Shown here one piece after another: positions 50,750 through 59,151 of a stretch of 64,000 nt of DNA. Positions within the stretch are counted from its first letter, which is position 1; every line of letters begins with the position of its first letter. This DNA is from CAVRUF01 sp963716005 (lineage in GTDB: Bacteria; Actinomycetota; Thermoleophilia; Gaiellales; Gaiellaceae), in assembly GCA_963716005.1 (NCBI GenBank), contig OY970285.1:1922001-1986000 (forward strand), written 5' to 3'. The notes under the pieces are model-generated. The model made no database searches. It was given only the letters and a program-made list of their open reading frames with translations, and had not been told where the DNA came from. The position numbers were made by a program, and so were the translations under genes.

Positions 50750-50755
50750 TACACT
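50750..50755 (+). promoter_or_regulatory. -10 hexamer TACACT of the pdh operon
   Basis: TACACT gives a start near 50762 and a leader of about 27 bases containing GAAGGGAG before the E1-alpha ATG. Confidence 0.5.
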
Positions 50756-50788
50756 CGACCGCGGCGCCGACGAAGGGAGAAACGACCA

Positions 50789-51835
50789 ATGGCGATTGCG
50801 CGAGAAGCCGAGCCGGTCGGCTCGTTGAAGGAGGTCCGCGACGCGGGCCTCGACCGCGAGGACCTCCTCGGCGTCTACCGCAACATGCTGGTCACGCGCG
50901 CGATCGAAGAGCGCGGCCACATCCTCTACAAGCAGGGGAAGATCCCCGGAAGCTTCTACACGGGGCGTGGCAACGAGGCCGCGGCGGTCGGCGTCGCGAC
51001 CGCGATGGGCCCGGACGATGTCGGCACGCCGCTCCACCGCGATATGGGCGTCCACGTGACGCGCGGCGCCGAGCCCTGGCGGATCTTCGCGCAGTACATG
51101 GGCCGCGTCGACGGTCACACGCGCGGACGCGACGGCAACGTTCACATGGCCGACGACCGGCTCGGGATGATCGCGATGGTCAGCCACCTTCCGGCCATGC
51201 TCCCCGTTGCGGTCGGCTGCTCGCTCGCCTTCCGGATCCGCGAGGAAAAGCGCGTCGCGGTCGGCTGGTTCGGCGAGGGCGCCTCGGCCCGCGGCGACGC
51301 GCACGAAGCGATGAACTTCGCCGGCACGCGCCGCCTCCCCACGGTCTTCATCTGCGACAACAACCAGTGGGCCTACTCGACGCCAACGCACCTCGAGTAC
51401 GCGTGCGAGAACCTCGCCGACCGCGCGGCGGCCTACGGGTTCGAGGGCGTCGTCGTCGACGGAACCGACGTGCTCGCGGTCTACCGCGAGGCCCGGCGCG
51501 CGATCGAGAAGGCGCGCGCGGGCGGCGGACCGACGCTGATCGAGTGCCTGTGCCTCCGCATGGAGGGTCACGCGGTGCACGACGACGCGTTCTACGTCCC
51601 CAAGGAGATGTTCGAGGAGTGGTCGAAGCGCGACCCGATCGAGCGCTTCCGGACCTGGCTCCGCGAGAACGCCGAGCTCACCGACGACGAGGAGAACGAG
51701 ATCGGCGTCGAGATCAAGAAGCTTCTGAACGACGCGTTGAAGCGTGCCGAGGAGAGCCCGCTTCCCGACGCGTCGACCGTGACGGACGGCGTGTTCGCCT
51801 CCGCCGAGGACCTCGACACGCCCCACCACAAGTAA
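50789..51835 (+). CDS. Pyruvate dehydrogenase E1 component, alpha subunit
   Basis: 348 residues. Cofactor motif WFGEGASARGDAHEAMNFAGT with CDNNQWA; GHTRGRDGNVHMADD and VRGTRAIEERGH-type N-terminus (LVTRAIEERGHILYKQGKIPG). The GDG motif is GEG here, which occurs in some homologues. No frame break. Followed directly by E1-beta (TAATG overlap). Confidence 0.9.
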   Translation: MAIAREAEPVGSLKEVRDAGLDREDLLGVYRNMLVTRAIEERGHILYKQGKIPGSFYTGRGNEAAAVGVATAMGPDDVGTPLHRDMGVHVTRGAEPWRIFAQYMGRVDGHTRGRDGNVHMADDRLGMIAMVSHLPAMLPVAVGCSLAFRIREEKRVAVGWFGEGASARGDAHEAMNFAGTRRLPTVFICDNNQWAYSTPTHLEYACENLADRAAAYGFEGVVVDGTDVLAVYREARRAIEKARAGGGPTLIECLCLRMEGHAVHDDAFYVPKEMFEEWSKRDPIERFRTWLRENAELTDDEENEIGVEIKKLLNDALKRAEESPLPDASTVTDGVFASAEDLDTPHHK

Positions 51836-52812
51836 TGGCGGTCAAGACGTACCTCCAGGCGATCTCCGACGGGCTCCGTCAGGAGATGCAGCGCGACAAG
51901 CGCGTCTACGTGATCGGCGAGGACGTCGGCGTCTACGGCGGCGCGTTCAAGGTCACGCAGGGCTTCCAGGACGAGTTCGGCCCGTGGCGCGTGATCGACG
52001 CGCCGCTTTCCGAGACGGCGATCGTCGGCAGCTGCACCGGCGCCGCGATGATGGGTCTGCGCCCGGTCGCAGAGATGCAGTTCTCCGATTTCGTCTCGTG
52101 CGCGTGGGACCACCTGGTCACCGTCGCCGCGAAGCAGTTCTACCGCGCCGGAACCGCCGTGCCGATCGTCGTGCGGCTCCCGTCCGGCGGCGGCTTCTCC
52201 GGCGGCCCGTTCCACTCGCAGAACCCGGAGTCGAGCTTCGCGCATATCCCGGGCCTCAAGATCGTCTGCCCGGCCACGCCGGCCGACGCCAAGGGCCTCC
52301 TGATCAGCGCGATCGAAGACGCGAACCCCGTCCTCTACTTCGAGCACAAGCACCTGTACCGCCGGATCAAGGACGAGGTGCCGGACGAGCGCTACACGAT
52401 CCCCTTCGGGCAGGCGCGCACGCACCGCGAGGGGACGGACATCACCGTCGTCACGTGGGGCGCGATGGTCTACACGGCCGACGAGGCGGCGACGCTCGTC
52501 GAGTCCGAGGACGGCCTGTCGGTCGAGATCATCGACCTGCGCACGATCATCCCGTGGGATCGCGAGGCGGTGCTGAAGTCGGTCGAGAAGACGTCCAAGG
52601 CGATCGTCCTCCACGAGGACACGCGCACCGGTGGTTTCGGCGCCGAGATCGCGGCGACAATCACCGAGGAGGCGTTCGAGAGTCTGGACGGCCCGGTGAA
52701 GCGGATCGCCGCACCCGACACGCCGGTGCCGTTCTCGCCGCCGCTCGAGAAGGCGTTCCTCCCGCAGGTCGAGGACGTCGTCGCAGGCCTCAGGGACCTG
52801 GCCGCGTACTAG
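51835..52812 (+). CDS. Pyruvate dehydrogenase E1 component, beta subunit
   Basis: 325 residues: VYVIGEDVGVYGGAFKVTQGFQ, DAPLSETAIVGSCTGAAMMG (activating Glu), RLPSGGGFSGGPFHSQNPES, FEHKHLYR. Forms E1 with the preceding gene. It has a 7-base gap to E2. Confidence 0.93.
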   Translation: MAVKTYLQAISDGLRQEMQRDKRVYVIGEDVGVYGGAFKVTQGFQDEFGPWRVIDAPLSETAIVGSCTGAAMMGLRPVAEMQFSDFVSCAWDHLVTVAAKQFYRAGTAVPIVVRLPSGGGFSGGPFHSQNPESSFAHIPGLKIVCPATPADAKGLLISAIEDANPVLYFEHKHLYRRIKDEVPDERYTIPFGQARTHREGTDITVVTWGAMVYTADEAATLVESEDGLSVEIIDLRTIIPWDREAVLKSVEKTSKAIVLHEDTRTGGFGAEIAATITEEAFESLDGPVKRIAAPDTPVPFSPPLEKAFLPQVEDVVAGLRDLAAY

Positions 52813-52819
52813 GAACGAG

Positions 52820-54227
52820 ATGGCTACTCAAACCGCAGTCGATGTCGTGATGCCCCAGATGGGCGTCTCCGTCTAGCGAGGGCACGATCACCAAGTGGCT
52901 GAAGCAGCCGGGCGAGGCGATCGCCGCGGACGAGTCGCTCCTCGAGATCTCCACCGACAAGGTGGACACCGAGGTGCCGAGCCCCGCGACCGGCGTGCTC
53001 CAGAAGATCCTCGTGCAGGAAGGCGAGACGGTCGAGGTCGGCACCGTGCTGGCCGTGATCGGGCCGGAAGGCTCCGAGGCTGCGCCCGCCGAGGCTCCTG
53101 CTCCGGAAGCGGCTGCTTCTGAAGCTCCCGCCGCCGAGGCGCCGCCGGCCGCCGAGCCCGAGGCGGAGGCCGCACCTCCAGAGGCGCCCGACACGGCGCC
53201 CGAGGTCGCGCCCGCCCCCGTCACCGAGACTCCGGCTGCCGCCGCCGCTCCGTCCGAGGACGGCGAGAAGGCATTCGTCTCCCCGGTGGTGGCGCGCATC
53301 GCGGCCGAGCACAACGTGGACGTCGGCCAGGTGTCCGGCACCGGCCGCGGCGGTCGCGTGACCAAGAAGGACATCCTCGGCTTCATCGATTCCGGCGGCG
53401 CTCCCGCTGCCGCACCCGAGGCTCCGGCCGAAGCGCCCGCTGCTCCGGCGGCTCCCGCAGCGCCGGCCGCCGCTCCGGCAGCGCCCGCGGCTCAGCCCGC
53501 GCCGGCCGCCCAGGAGGGCGAGACCTCCGAGACGATGTCCCCGATGCGGAAGGGCATCGCCGAGCACATGCGGCGCTCGCTCGATACGTCCGCGCACGTC
53601 ACCTCGGCGATCGAGGTCGACATGTCCAAGATCGTGGCCATCCGCGGGAAGCTGAAGAAGGAGTACACGGACGCGTACGGCGTCAATCCGACATACCTCG
53701 CCTTCGTCGCGCGCGCGACGGTCGACACGATCAAGGACTACCCGTGGGTGAACAGCGAGATGCGCGGCGACCAGATCATCACGCGGCCGTGGGTGAACCT
53801 CGGCTTCGCGGTCGAGCTCGCCGACGGCAAGGGCCTGATCGTCCCGGTCGTGAAGAGCGCCGAGACGCTGAACCTGCTCGGGATGGCGAAGGCGATCGCC
53901 GACATCGCGAAGCGGGCGCGCGACAAACAGCTCCTCCCCGACGACGTCGCGGGCGGCACGTTCACGATCACGAACCCCGGCGGCTACGGCACGTTCCACG
54001 GAACGCCGGTGATCAGCCAGCCGCAGGCCGCGATCCTCGGCACGTACGCGGTCGTAAAGCGCGCGTGGGTCGTCCAGGACGAGATGGGCCAGGACGTGCT
54101 CGCGATCCGGCCGATCATGAACATCACTCTCACGTACGACCACCGCATCGTGGACGGCGCACTCGCCGGCCGCTTCCTCCGGGATCTCAAGGAGCGCCTC
54201 GAGAGCTCGGACGAGAGCGCGTACTGA
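52820..54227 (+). CDS. Pyruvate dehydrogenase E2 component, frame break creating TAG
   Basis: One N-terminal lipoyl domain (ISTDKVDTEVPSP), a long Ala/Pro/Glu linker, the peripheral subunit-binding domain (VSPVVARIAAEHNVDVGQVSG), a second Ala/Pro linker and the acyltransferase (TYDHRIVDGALAG). A T at about 52874 makes a TAG after MGVSV; without it the frame continues SEGTITKWLKQPGEAI, the normal lipoyl start. One base removed gives 468 residues. LipB and LipA, which lipoylate it, follow. Confidence 0.9.
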
Positions 54228-54238
54228 GCACAGCTGGC

Positions 54239-54244
54239 TAGTGT
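54239..54244 (+). promoter_or_regulatory. -10 hexamer TAGTGT of lipB
   Basis: TAGTGT, N6 to ATG 54251. Confidence 0.5.
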
Positions 54245-54250
54245 GAGCGC

Positions 54251-54971
54251 ATGAGCGCTCGGCCCGGATACCTGCTCGATCTCGGCGTGACGCCGTACCT
54301 CGAGGCGTGGGAGCTCCAGCGCGCGCTGGCCGGCGCGGTGTCCCAGGGCGCGATCCCGGACACGGTCGTGATGGTCGAGCATCCGCCCGTCGTGACGCTC
54401 GGCCGGCGCACCGACGGCGAGGAGCTCCACGTGCCCGATGGGCGCGGAGGTCGAGGTGGTCGAGACCGACCGCGGCGGCAAGTCCACGTTCCACGGGCCG
54501 GGGCAGCTCGTCTGCTATCCGATCTTCGACCTGAACCGCCACGGCCGCGACGTGAAGCGCTACTGCCGCGACCTCGAGGAGTCGGTCATCCGCACGCTCG
54601 GCGCGTTCGACGTGACGGCCACGCGGATCGACGGGCTCACCGGCGTGTGGCTCGAGCGGCCCCCGCGGAAGATCTGCTCGATCGGCGTCCACATCACCCG
54701 CTGGGTGACGACGCACGGCTACGCGCTGAACGTCGATCTCGACCCGGCGCCGTTCACGGAGTGGATCACCGCCTGCGGGCTCGAGGATGCGGCGTTCACG
54801 ACGATGGCGCGCGAGCTAGGCCGCGAGATCTCGGTCGCGGAGGTCCGCCCGGTCGCGGCGGCGATGCTCGGCGAGGTGTTCGACCTGGAGCTCGAGGAGC
54901 TCCCGGCGACCGCCGCGAACGACGTGATCTGGCCCCAGCCGCTCCACGAGCGGCTCGCGGAAGCGCGCTAA
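54251..54971 (+). CDS. lipB: Octanoyl transferase LipB, frame break
   Basis: Moves octanoate from ACP to lipoyl domains. VVMVEHPPVVTLGRRTD, a break at about 54437-54441 after ELHVP, then VEVVETDRGGKSTFHGPGQLVCYP, RKICSIGVHITRWVTTHG (catalytic Lys) and FTEWITACGLEDAAFTTM (catalytic Cys). One base removed gives 239 residues. Overlaps the HD-GYP stop by 4. Confidence 0.92.
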
Positions 54972-56326
54972 GCAGCCAGCGAAGTCCGCGTCTCGATCGC
55001 GAGGAGCGCGTCGACGACCTGCGGGTCGAACTGGGTGCCGCGGTTGCGCAGGAGCTCCGCGATCGCGGCCGAGGTGGACAGGGCCTTGCGGTAGGAGCGG
55101 TCGGTCGTCATCGCGTTGAACGCGTCGCAGCAGGCGACGATGCGCGCGGCGCGCGGGATCTGGTCGTCCGCGAGGCCATCGGGGTAGCCGGTGCCGTCCC
55201 AGCGCTCGTGGCACGAGCGGACGATGCGGCCGATGTCGCCCAGCAGGCCGCCGACGCGATGGAGCATGCGCTCGCCCTCGATCGTGTGCGTCTCGATGAT
55301 CGCGCGCTCCTCGGGAGTGAGGGCGCCGGGCTTGTTGATGATCTCGTTCGGGATCCGCACCTTGCCGACGTCGTGGAGGAGCGCGGCGAACTCGATGTCG
55401 CGCCGCTCGCGCGCGCCGATGCCGAGCTCGTCCGCGACGGCAAGCGACAGGTCGACGACGTCGCGGCTGTGCGAGCCGGTGTACGCGTCGTCGGCCTCGA
55501 CCACCTCGCCGAGGAGGAACACGGTGCCGCGGTAGGCGTCGCGCAGCTCGAGCTCTGAATCGATCCGCACGCGACGCTCCCGTAGAAAACACCGCGAGCA
55601 AGCCGACCAGCGGCAGTGCGAGCACGACCGCGAAGGGCGAGTCCACGGTCGCGAACGCAACGGCTAGCCCGACCGACGCGAGGCCCGCGTCGATGGTGTA
55701 AACCCAGGCCATCTGCGCGCAGCTGCATCTTCGGCGGGACGCCGAGCACCGCCCACTCGCGCACGGCGGAGCTGGCGAAGTCGAACGCGAACTGCGCGAG
55801 GAGCGCGGCCACGTAGACCGGCCACTGGGAGAGCGACGGCGAGCCTTCGCCGTAGAGGCCGAGCACGAGCGCCGGCCCGACGGCGTGCCACGCATTGCCG
55901 ACGTGGAGGAACACGCGGTCGACGTGCAGCCGTCCGCGCAGCACGTCGACGGAGTCGGCGAGCACGATCGCCGCCGCGACCGCGAGCGGCACCCAGCCCG
56001 GTCGGCAGGACGAACAGCATCGGCACGAGGATCAGCTGCGTCGGGACGGCCGAGCCGGTTCCGACCTCGAAGTCCAGGCGGAACGAGATCGCGTAGGCGA
56101 TGAGCAGGATCGCGACCGCTGCGACCGAGGGCGTGCGGTCGCTCGGGATCGTGAGCGCCATGACCGCGCCGGTCGCAAGGAAGGCGAGGTTCGAGACGAG
56201 CAGCGTCATGCGCTCGTGTGACGCGAGCTGGTTCAGCCGCCGCGCGCGCTGCTCCTCGATCGAACGCTGCAGCTCGATGTCGAGTCGCGCCTGGTCTCGC
56301 TCCGGTGCCGTGGCCGCAGTGGACAC
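54968..56326 (-). CDS. Membrane HD-GYP phosphodiesterase, three frame breaks
   Basis: N-terminal half: about six helices (MTLLVSNLAFLATGAVMAL, VPTQLILVPMLFVLPTGL, ...). C-terminal HD-GYP: YTGSHSRDVV, ALLHDVGKVRIPNEIINKPG, IIETHTIEGERML, CHERWDGTGYPDGL, DAFNAMTTDRSYR. These are the c-di-GMP phosphodiesterase motifs, with Cys where the first His of HHERWDG is usual. Breaks at about 56000, 55722 and 55585; removing one base at each gives 451 residues. It stands between lipB and lipA on the opposite strand. Confidence 0.8.
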
Positions 56327-56500
56327 GGGTCAAGAATCGGCAGGTTCGGGGCCCCGCTTGACGCCGAATCCGGCCAAATCTCTCAAACGAGGGATACAGA
56401 GCGGCTCAGGACACCCGAAAGGGTGATGGTCGGTTCGCGGCCGCTGAAGAGACTGAGATCAAGTTCGTTACTGCGGCGTCCACTGGGAGGACAACGACGG

Positions 56501-57136
56501 ATGGGAAGACGGCTCAAGATTTCGACGGCTGCGCTCCTCGCGCTGGCCGGCATGACGATCGCCCTGGTTGCGCCCGGTCAGGCGCAGGCAGGGCTGCTCT
56601 TCACCGGCAAGGGCGCGACGTGCGACCCCGTTCCGTCGAAGGCGTTCCTCCCCTGGGGTGACACCGCCGACTACTCGCTCATGGGCGGCGGCACGTTCGA
56701 GAAGGGCACGGCCGCCTGGGATCTCACCGGCGGCTCGGCGATCGTCTCGGGCAACGAGCCCTGGCGCGTGGAGAAGGACGACGGCACGCGCTCCCTCCGC
56801 ATTCCGGCGGGCGGTACGGCGACCTCGCCGACGGCCTGCTTCACCTTCGGCGACTGGCACTTCCGCTTCTTCGTCAAGAACGTGGGCTCGCCGAACGGCG
56901 CGCTCAGGGCGGAGATCGTCGTGCGCAACCTCCTCGGAGTGCTGAGCATCCTCGACGGCGGCGTCGTCAAGGCCGACGGCACCTGGGATCCGTCCCCGCG
57001 CGTCGGCGCGCTGCTCTCCAACGTCTGCGCCCTGCTTCCGACGACGAAGTCGGTTGCGATCCGCCTCCGGGCGGTCGGCACGGGCGCCGCGTTCCAGGTG
57101 GACGACGTCTACCTGGATCCCTGGAAGAGCTTCTAG
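56501..57136 (+). CDS. Secreted protein, unknown
   Basis: 211 residues with a Sec signal peptide (AALLALAGMTIALVAPGQAQA). The mature part is beta-rich: GGTFEKGTAAWDLTGGSAIVSGNEPWRV, SLRIPAGGTATSPTACFTFGDW, DGTWDPSPRVGALLSN, AFQVDDVYLDPW, a carbohydrate-binding-module-like layout. Two to three Cys may pair. GGGAGG upstream. Confidence 0.7.
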   Translation: MGRRLKISTAALLALAGMTIALVAPGQAQAGLLFTGKGATCDPVPSKAFLPWGDTADYSLMGGGTFEKGTAAWDLTGGSAIVSGNEPWRVEKDDGTRSLRIPAGGTATSPTACFTFGDWHFRFFVKNVGSPNGALRAEIVVRNLLGVLSILDGGVVKADGTWDPSPRVGALLSNVCALLPTTKSVAIRLRAVGTGAAFQVDDVYLDPWKSF

Positions 57137-57140
57137 AACC

Positions 57141-57146
57141 TAGACT
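57141..57146 (+). promoter_or_regulatory. -10 hexamer TAGACT of lipA
   Basis: TAGACT, N7 to GTG 57154. Confidence 0.55.
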
Positions 57147-57153
57147 TCGCGGC

Positions 57154-58075
57154 GTGGAAACGTCGCTGCCCGTAGCCGAGCGGCCCCGCCGGCCGGAATG
57201 GATGAAGGTCCGCGCCCCGAGCGCGGAGGGGCGCTACTTCGAGGTCCGCAAGCTCATCCACGGGCAGAAGCTCCACACGATCTGCGAGGAGGCGCGCTGC
57301 CCGAACATCGCCGAGTGCTGGGGGCGCGGAACCGCGACCTTCCAGATCCTCGGCGACACGTGCACGCGCGCGTGCCGCTACTGCTACGTCCACTCGGGCC
57401 GCCCGGCCGGAGGCGCCCGACCCGCTCGAGCCGCTGCGCCTCGCCCACGCGGCATCGCAGATGGATCTCAAGCACGTGGTCATCACGTCGGTCGACCGCG
57501 ACGACGTTCCCGACCGGGGAGCGAGCCACTACGCGGCGACCATCCGCGCGCTCAAGAAGAAGCTTCCCGAGGCCTCGGTCGAGGTGCTGACGCCGGACTT
57601 CCTCGGCGTCGAGGAGGAGGCGCTGCGGATCGTGCTCGGCGCGCGGCCCGAGGTGTTCAACCACAACATCGAGACCGTGCGGCGGCTCCACCGCAAGATG
57701 CGCGGCGCGAAGGCCGACTACGACAAGGCCCTTTGGCTTCTCGCGCGCGCGAAGGAGATCGCCGACTACAAGGTGCTCACGAAGTCCGGGATCATCGTCG
57801 GGCTCGGCGAGACGAACGACGAGGTCGTCGACACGCTGCGCGACCTGCGCTGCCACGGCGTCGACGTCGTCACGATCGGCCAGTACCTCCAGCCCTCGGC
57901 CAAGCACGCGACGATCGACCGCTGGGTGCATCCGGACGAGTTCCGCTGGTTCCGCGAGCAGGGCGAGGCGCTCGGCTTCGGGTCGGTCTTCTCCGGGCCG
58001 CTCGTGCGCTCGTCCTACCGGGCCGACGAGCAGGTGCACGCGGCCGAGACCGGGCGCGGCGCCGTCGCGTACTAG
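57154..58075 (+). CDS. lipA: Lipoyl synthase LipA, frame break
   Basis: Radical-SAM enzyme inserting two sulfurs into octanoyl groups. Auxiliary cluster Cys 44, 49, 55 (CEEARCPNIAECW) and radical-SAM Cys 70, 74, 77 (CTRACRYC). The frame breaks at about 57409-57413 after SGRPAG and resumes APDPLEPLRLAHAASQ; VNHNIETVRRL-type and GIIVGLGETNDEV segments follow. One base removed gives 306 residues. TAGTG overlap with the next gene. Confidence 0.94.
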
Positions 58076-59104
58076 TGCAGCTCGCCGAGGCCCAGAAGCT
58101 CTGGAGCCCGGCGGGGACATACCTCAACACGGCGACGTACGGCCTCCCGTCGCAGCCGACCTGGGACGCTGTCCAGGCGGCGCTCGAGGATTGGCACCAC
58201 GGCCGCACGAGCTACGAGGACTGGAACGAGACGACCGATCGCGCCCGGGCGCTCTGGGCCCGCATGGTCAACGTGCCCGCCGAGGACGTCGTCACCGGGC
58301 CGGCGGTCTCCGCCCTCATCGGACTCGTCGCCGCGACGGTTCCCGACGGCACGCGCGTGCTCGTGCCCGACGGCGACTTCGCCTCGCTCATGTTCCCGTT
58401 CATGGCGCAGGCCGACCGGGGCGTCGAGACGCGGGTCGTGCCACTCGACCGCTTCGCGGAGGAGATCGACGAGCGCACCGACGTGGTCGCCGCGAGCCTC
58501 GTCCAGTCGTCCTCCGGGGAGGTGCTCGACCTCGACGCGGTGATCGACGCCGCCCGCGCGCATGACGCGCTCGTCGTGATCGACGCCATCCAGGGCTGCG
58601 GCTGGCTTCCGTTCGACGCGAGCCGCGCGGATGTCGTCGCGGCGCACGGCTACAAGTGGCTCTGCTCCCCACGCGGCTCGGCGTTCATGTACGTCCGGCC
58701 GGAGCTGCGGGCGCGCATACGGCCGCTCGAATGCGGGCTGGTACGCCGGCGACGACCCGTACGCGAGCTACTACGGGCCGCCGATGACCCTCTCCCCCGA
58801 CGCGCGCTCGCTGGACACGTCGCCGGCCTGGTTCTCCTGGGTCGGCACCGAGGCCGCGCTCCAGACGCTCCTCGACATCGGAGTCGAGGCGATCCACGAG
58901 CACAACGTCGCGCTCGCGAACCGGTTCCGCGCCGGGCTCGGACTGGAGTCGAGCAACACGGCGATCGTCTCCACCGCCGCCGACGCTTCCAGCTTCGAGG
59001 ACGCCGGGATCCGCGCCGCGATTCGGGCCGGCGGTCTGCGCGCCTCGTTCCACGTCTACAACACCGAGGCCGACGTGGACGCCGCGCTCGACGCGCTCGC
59101 TTAA
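58075..59104 (+). CDS. Class V aminotransferase / cysteine desulfurase-like PLP enzyme, frame break
   Basis: YLNTATYGLPSQPTWDAVQ, VVIDAIQGCGWLPFD, AHGYKWLCSPRGSAFM (PLP Lys), then a break at about 58724-58731, then SNAGWYAGDDPYASYYGPP. One base removed gives 342 residues. It resembles isopenicillin-epimerase/egtE-type lyases. Its position after lipA suggests sulfur supply, but the desulfurase loop Cys is not evident, so this is only a guess. Confidence 0.75.
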
Positions 59105-59107
59105 CGC

Positions 59108-59133
59108 GAAGGGCCGCCCGGAGGCGGCCCTTC
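59108..59133. terminator. Bidirectional terminator hairpin
   Basis: GAAGGGCCGCC, loop CGGA, GGCGGCCCTTC: 11 perfect pairs between convergent genes. Confidence 0.8.
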
Positions 59134-59151
59134 GATTCGGTTCGGTTCGAG

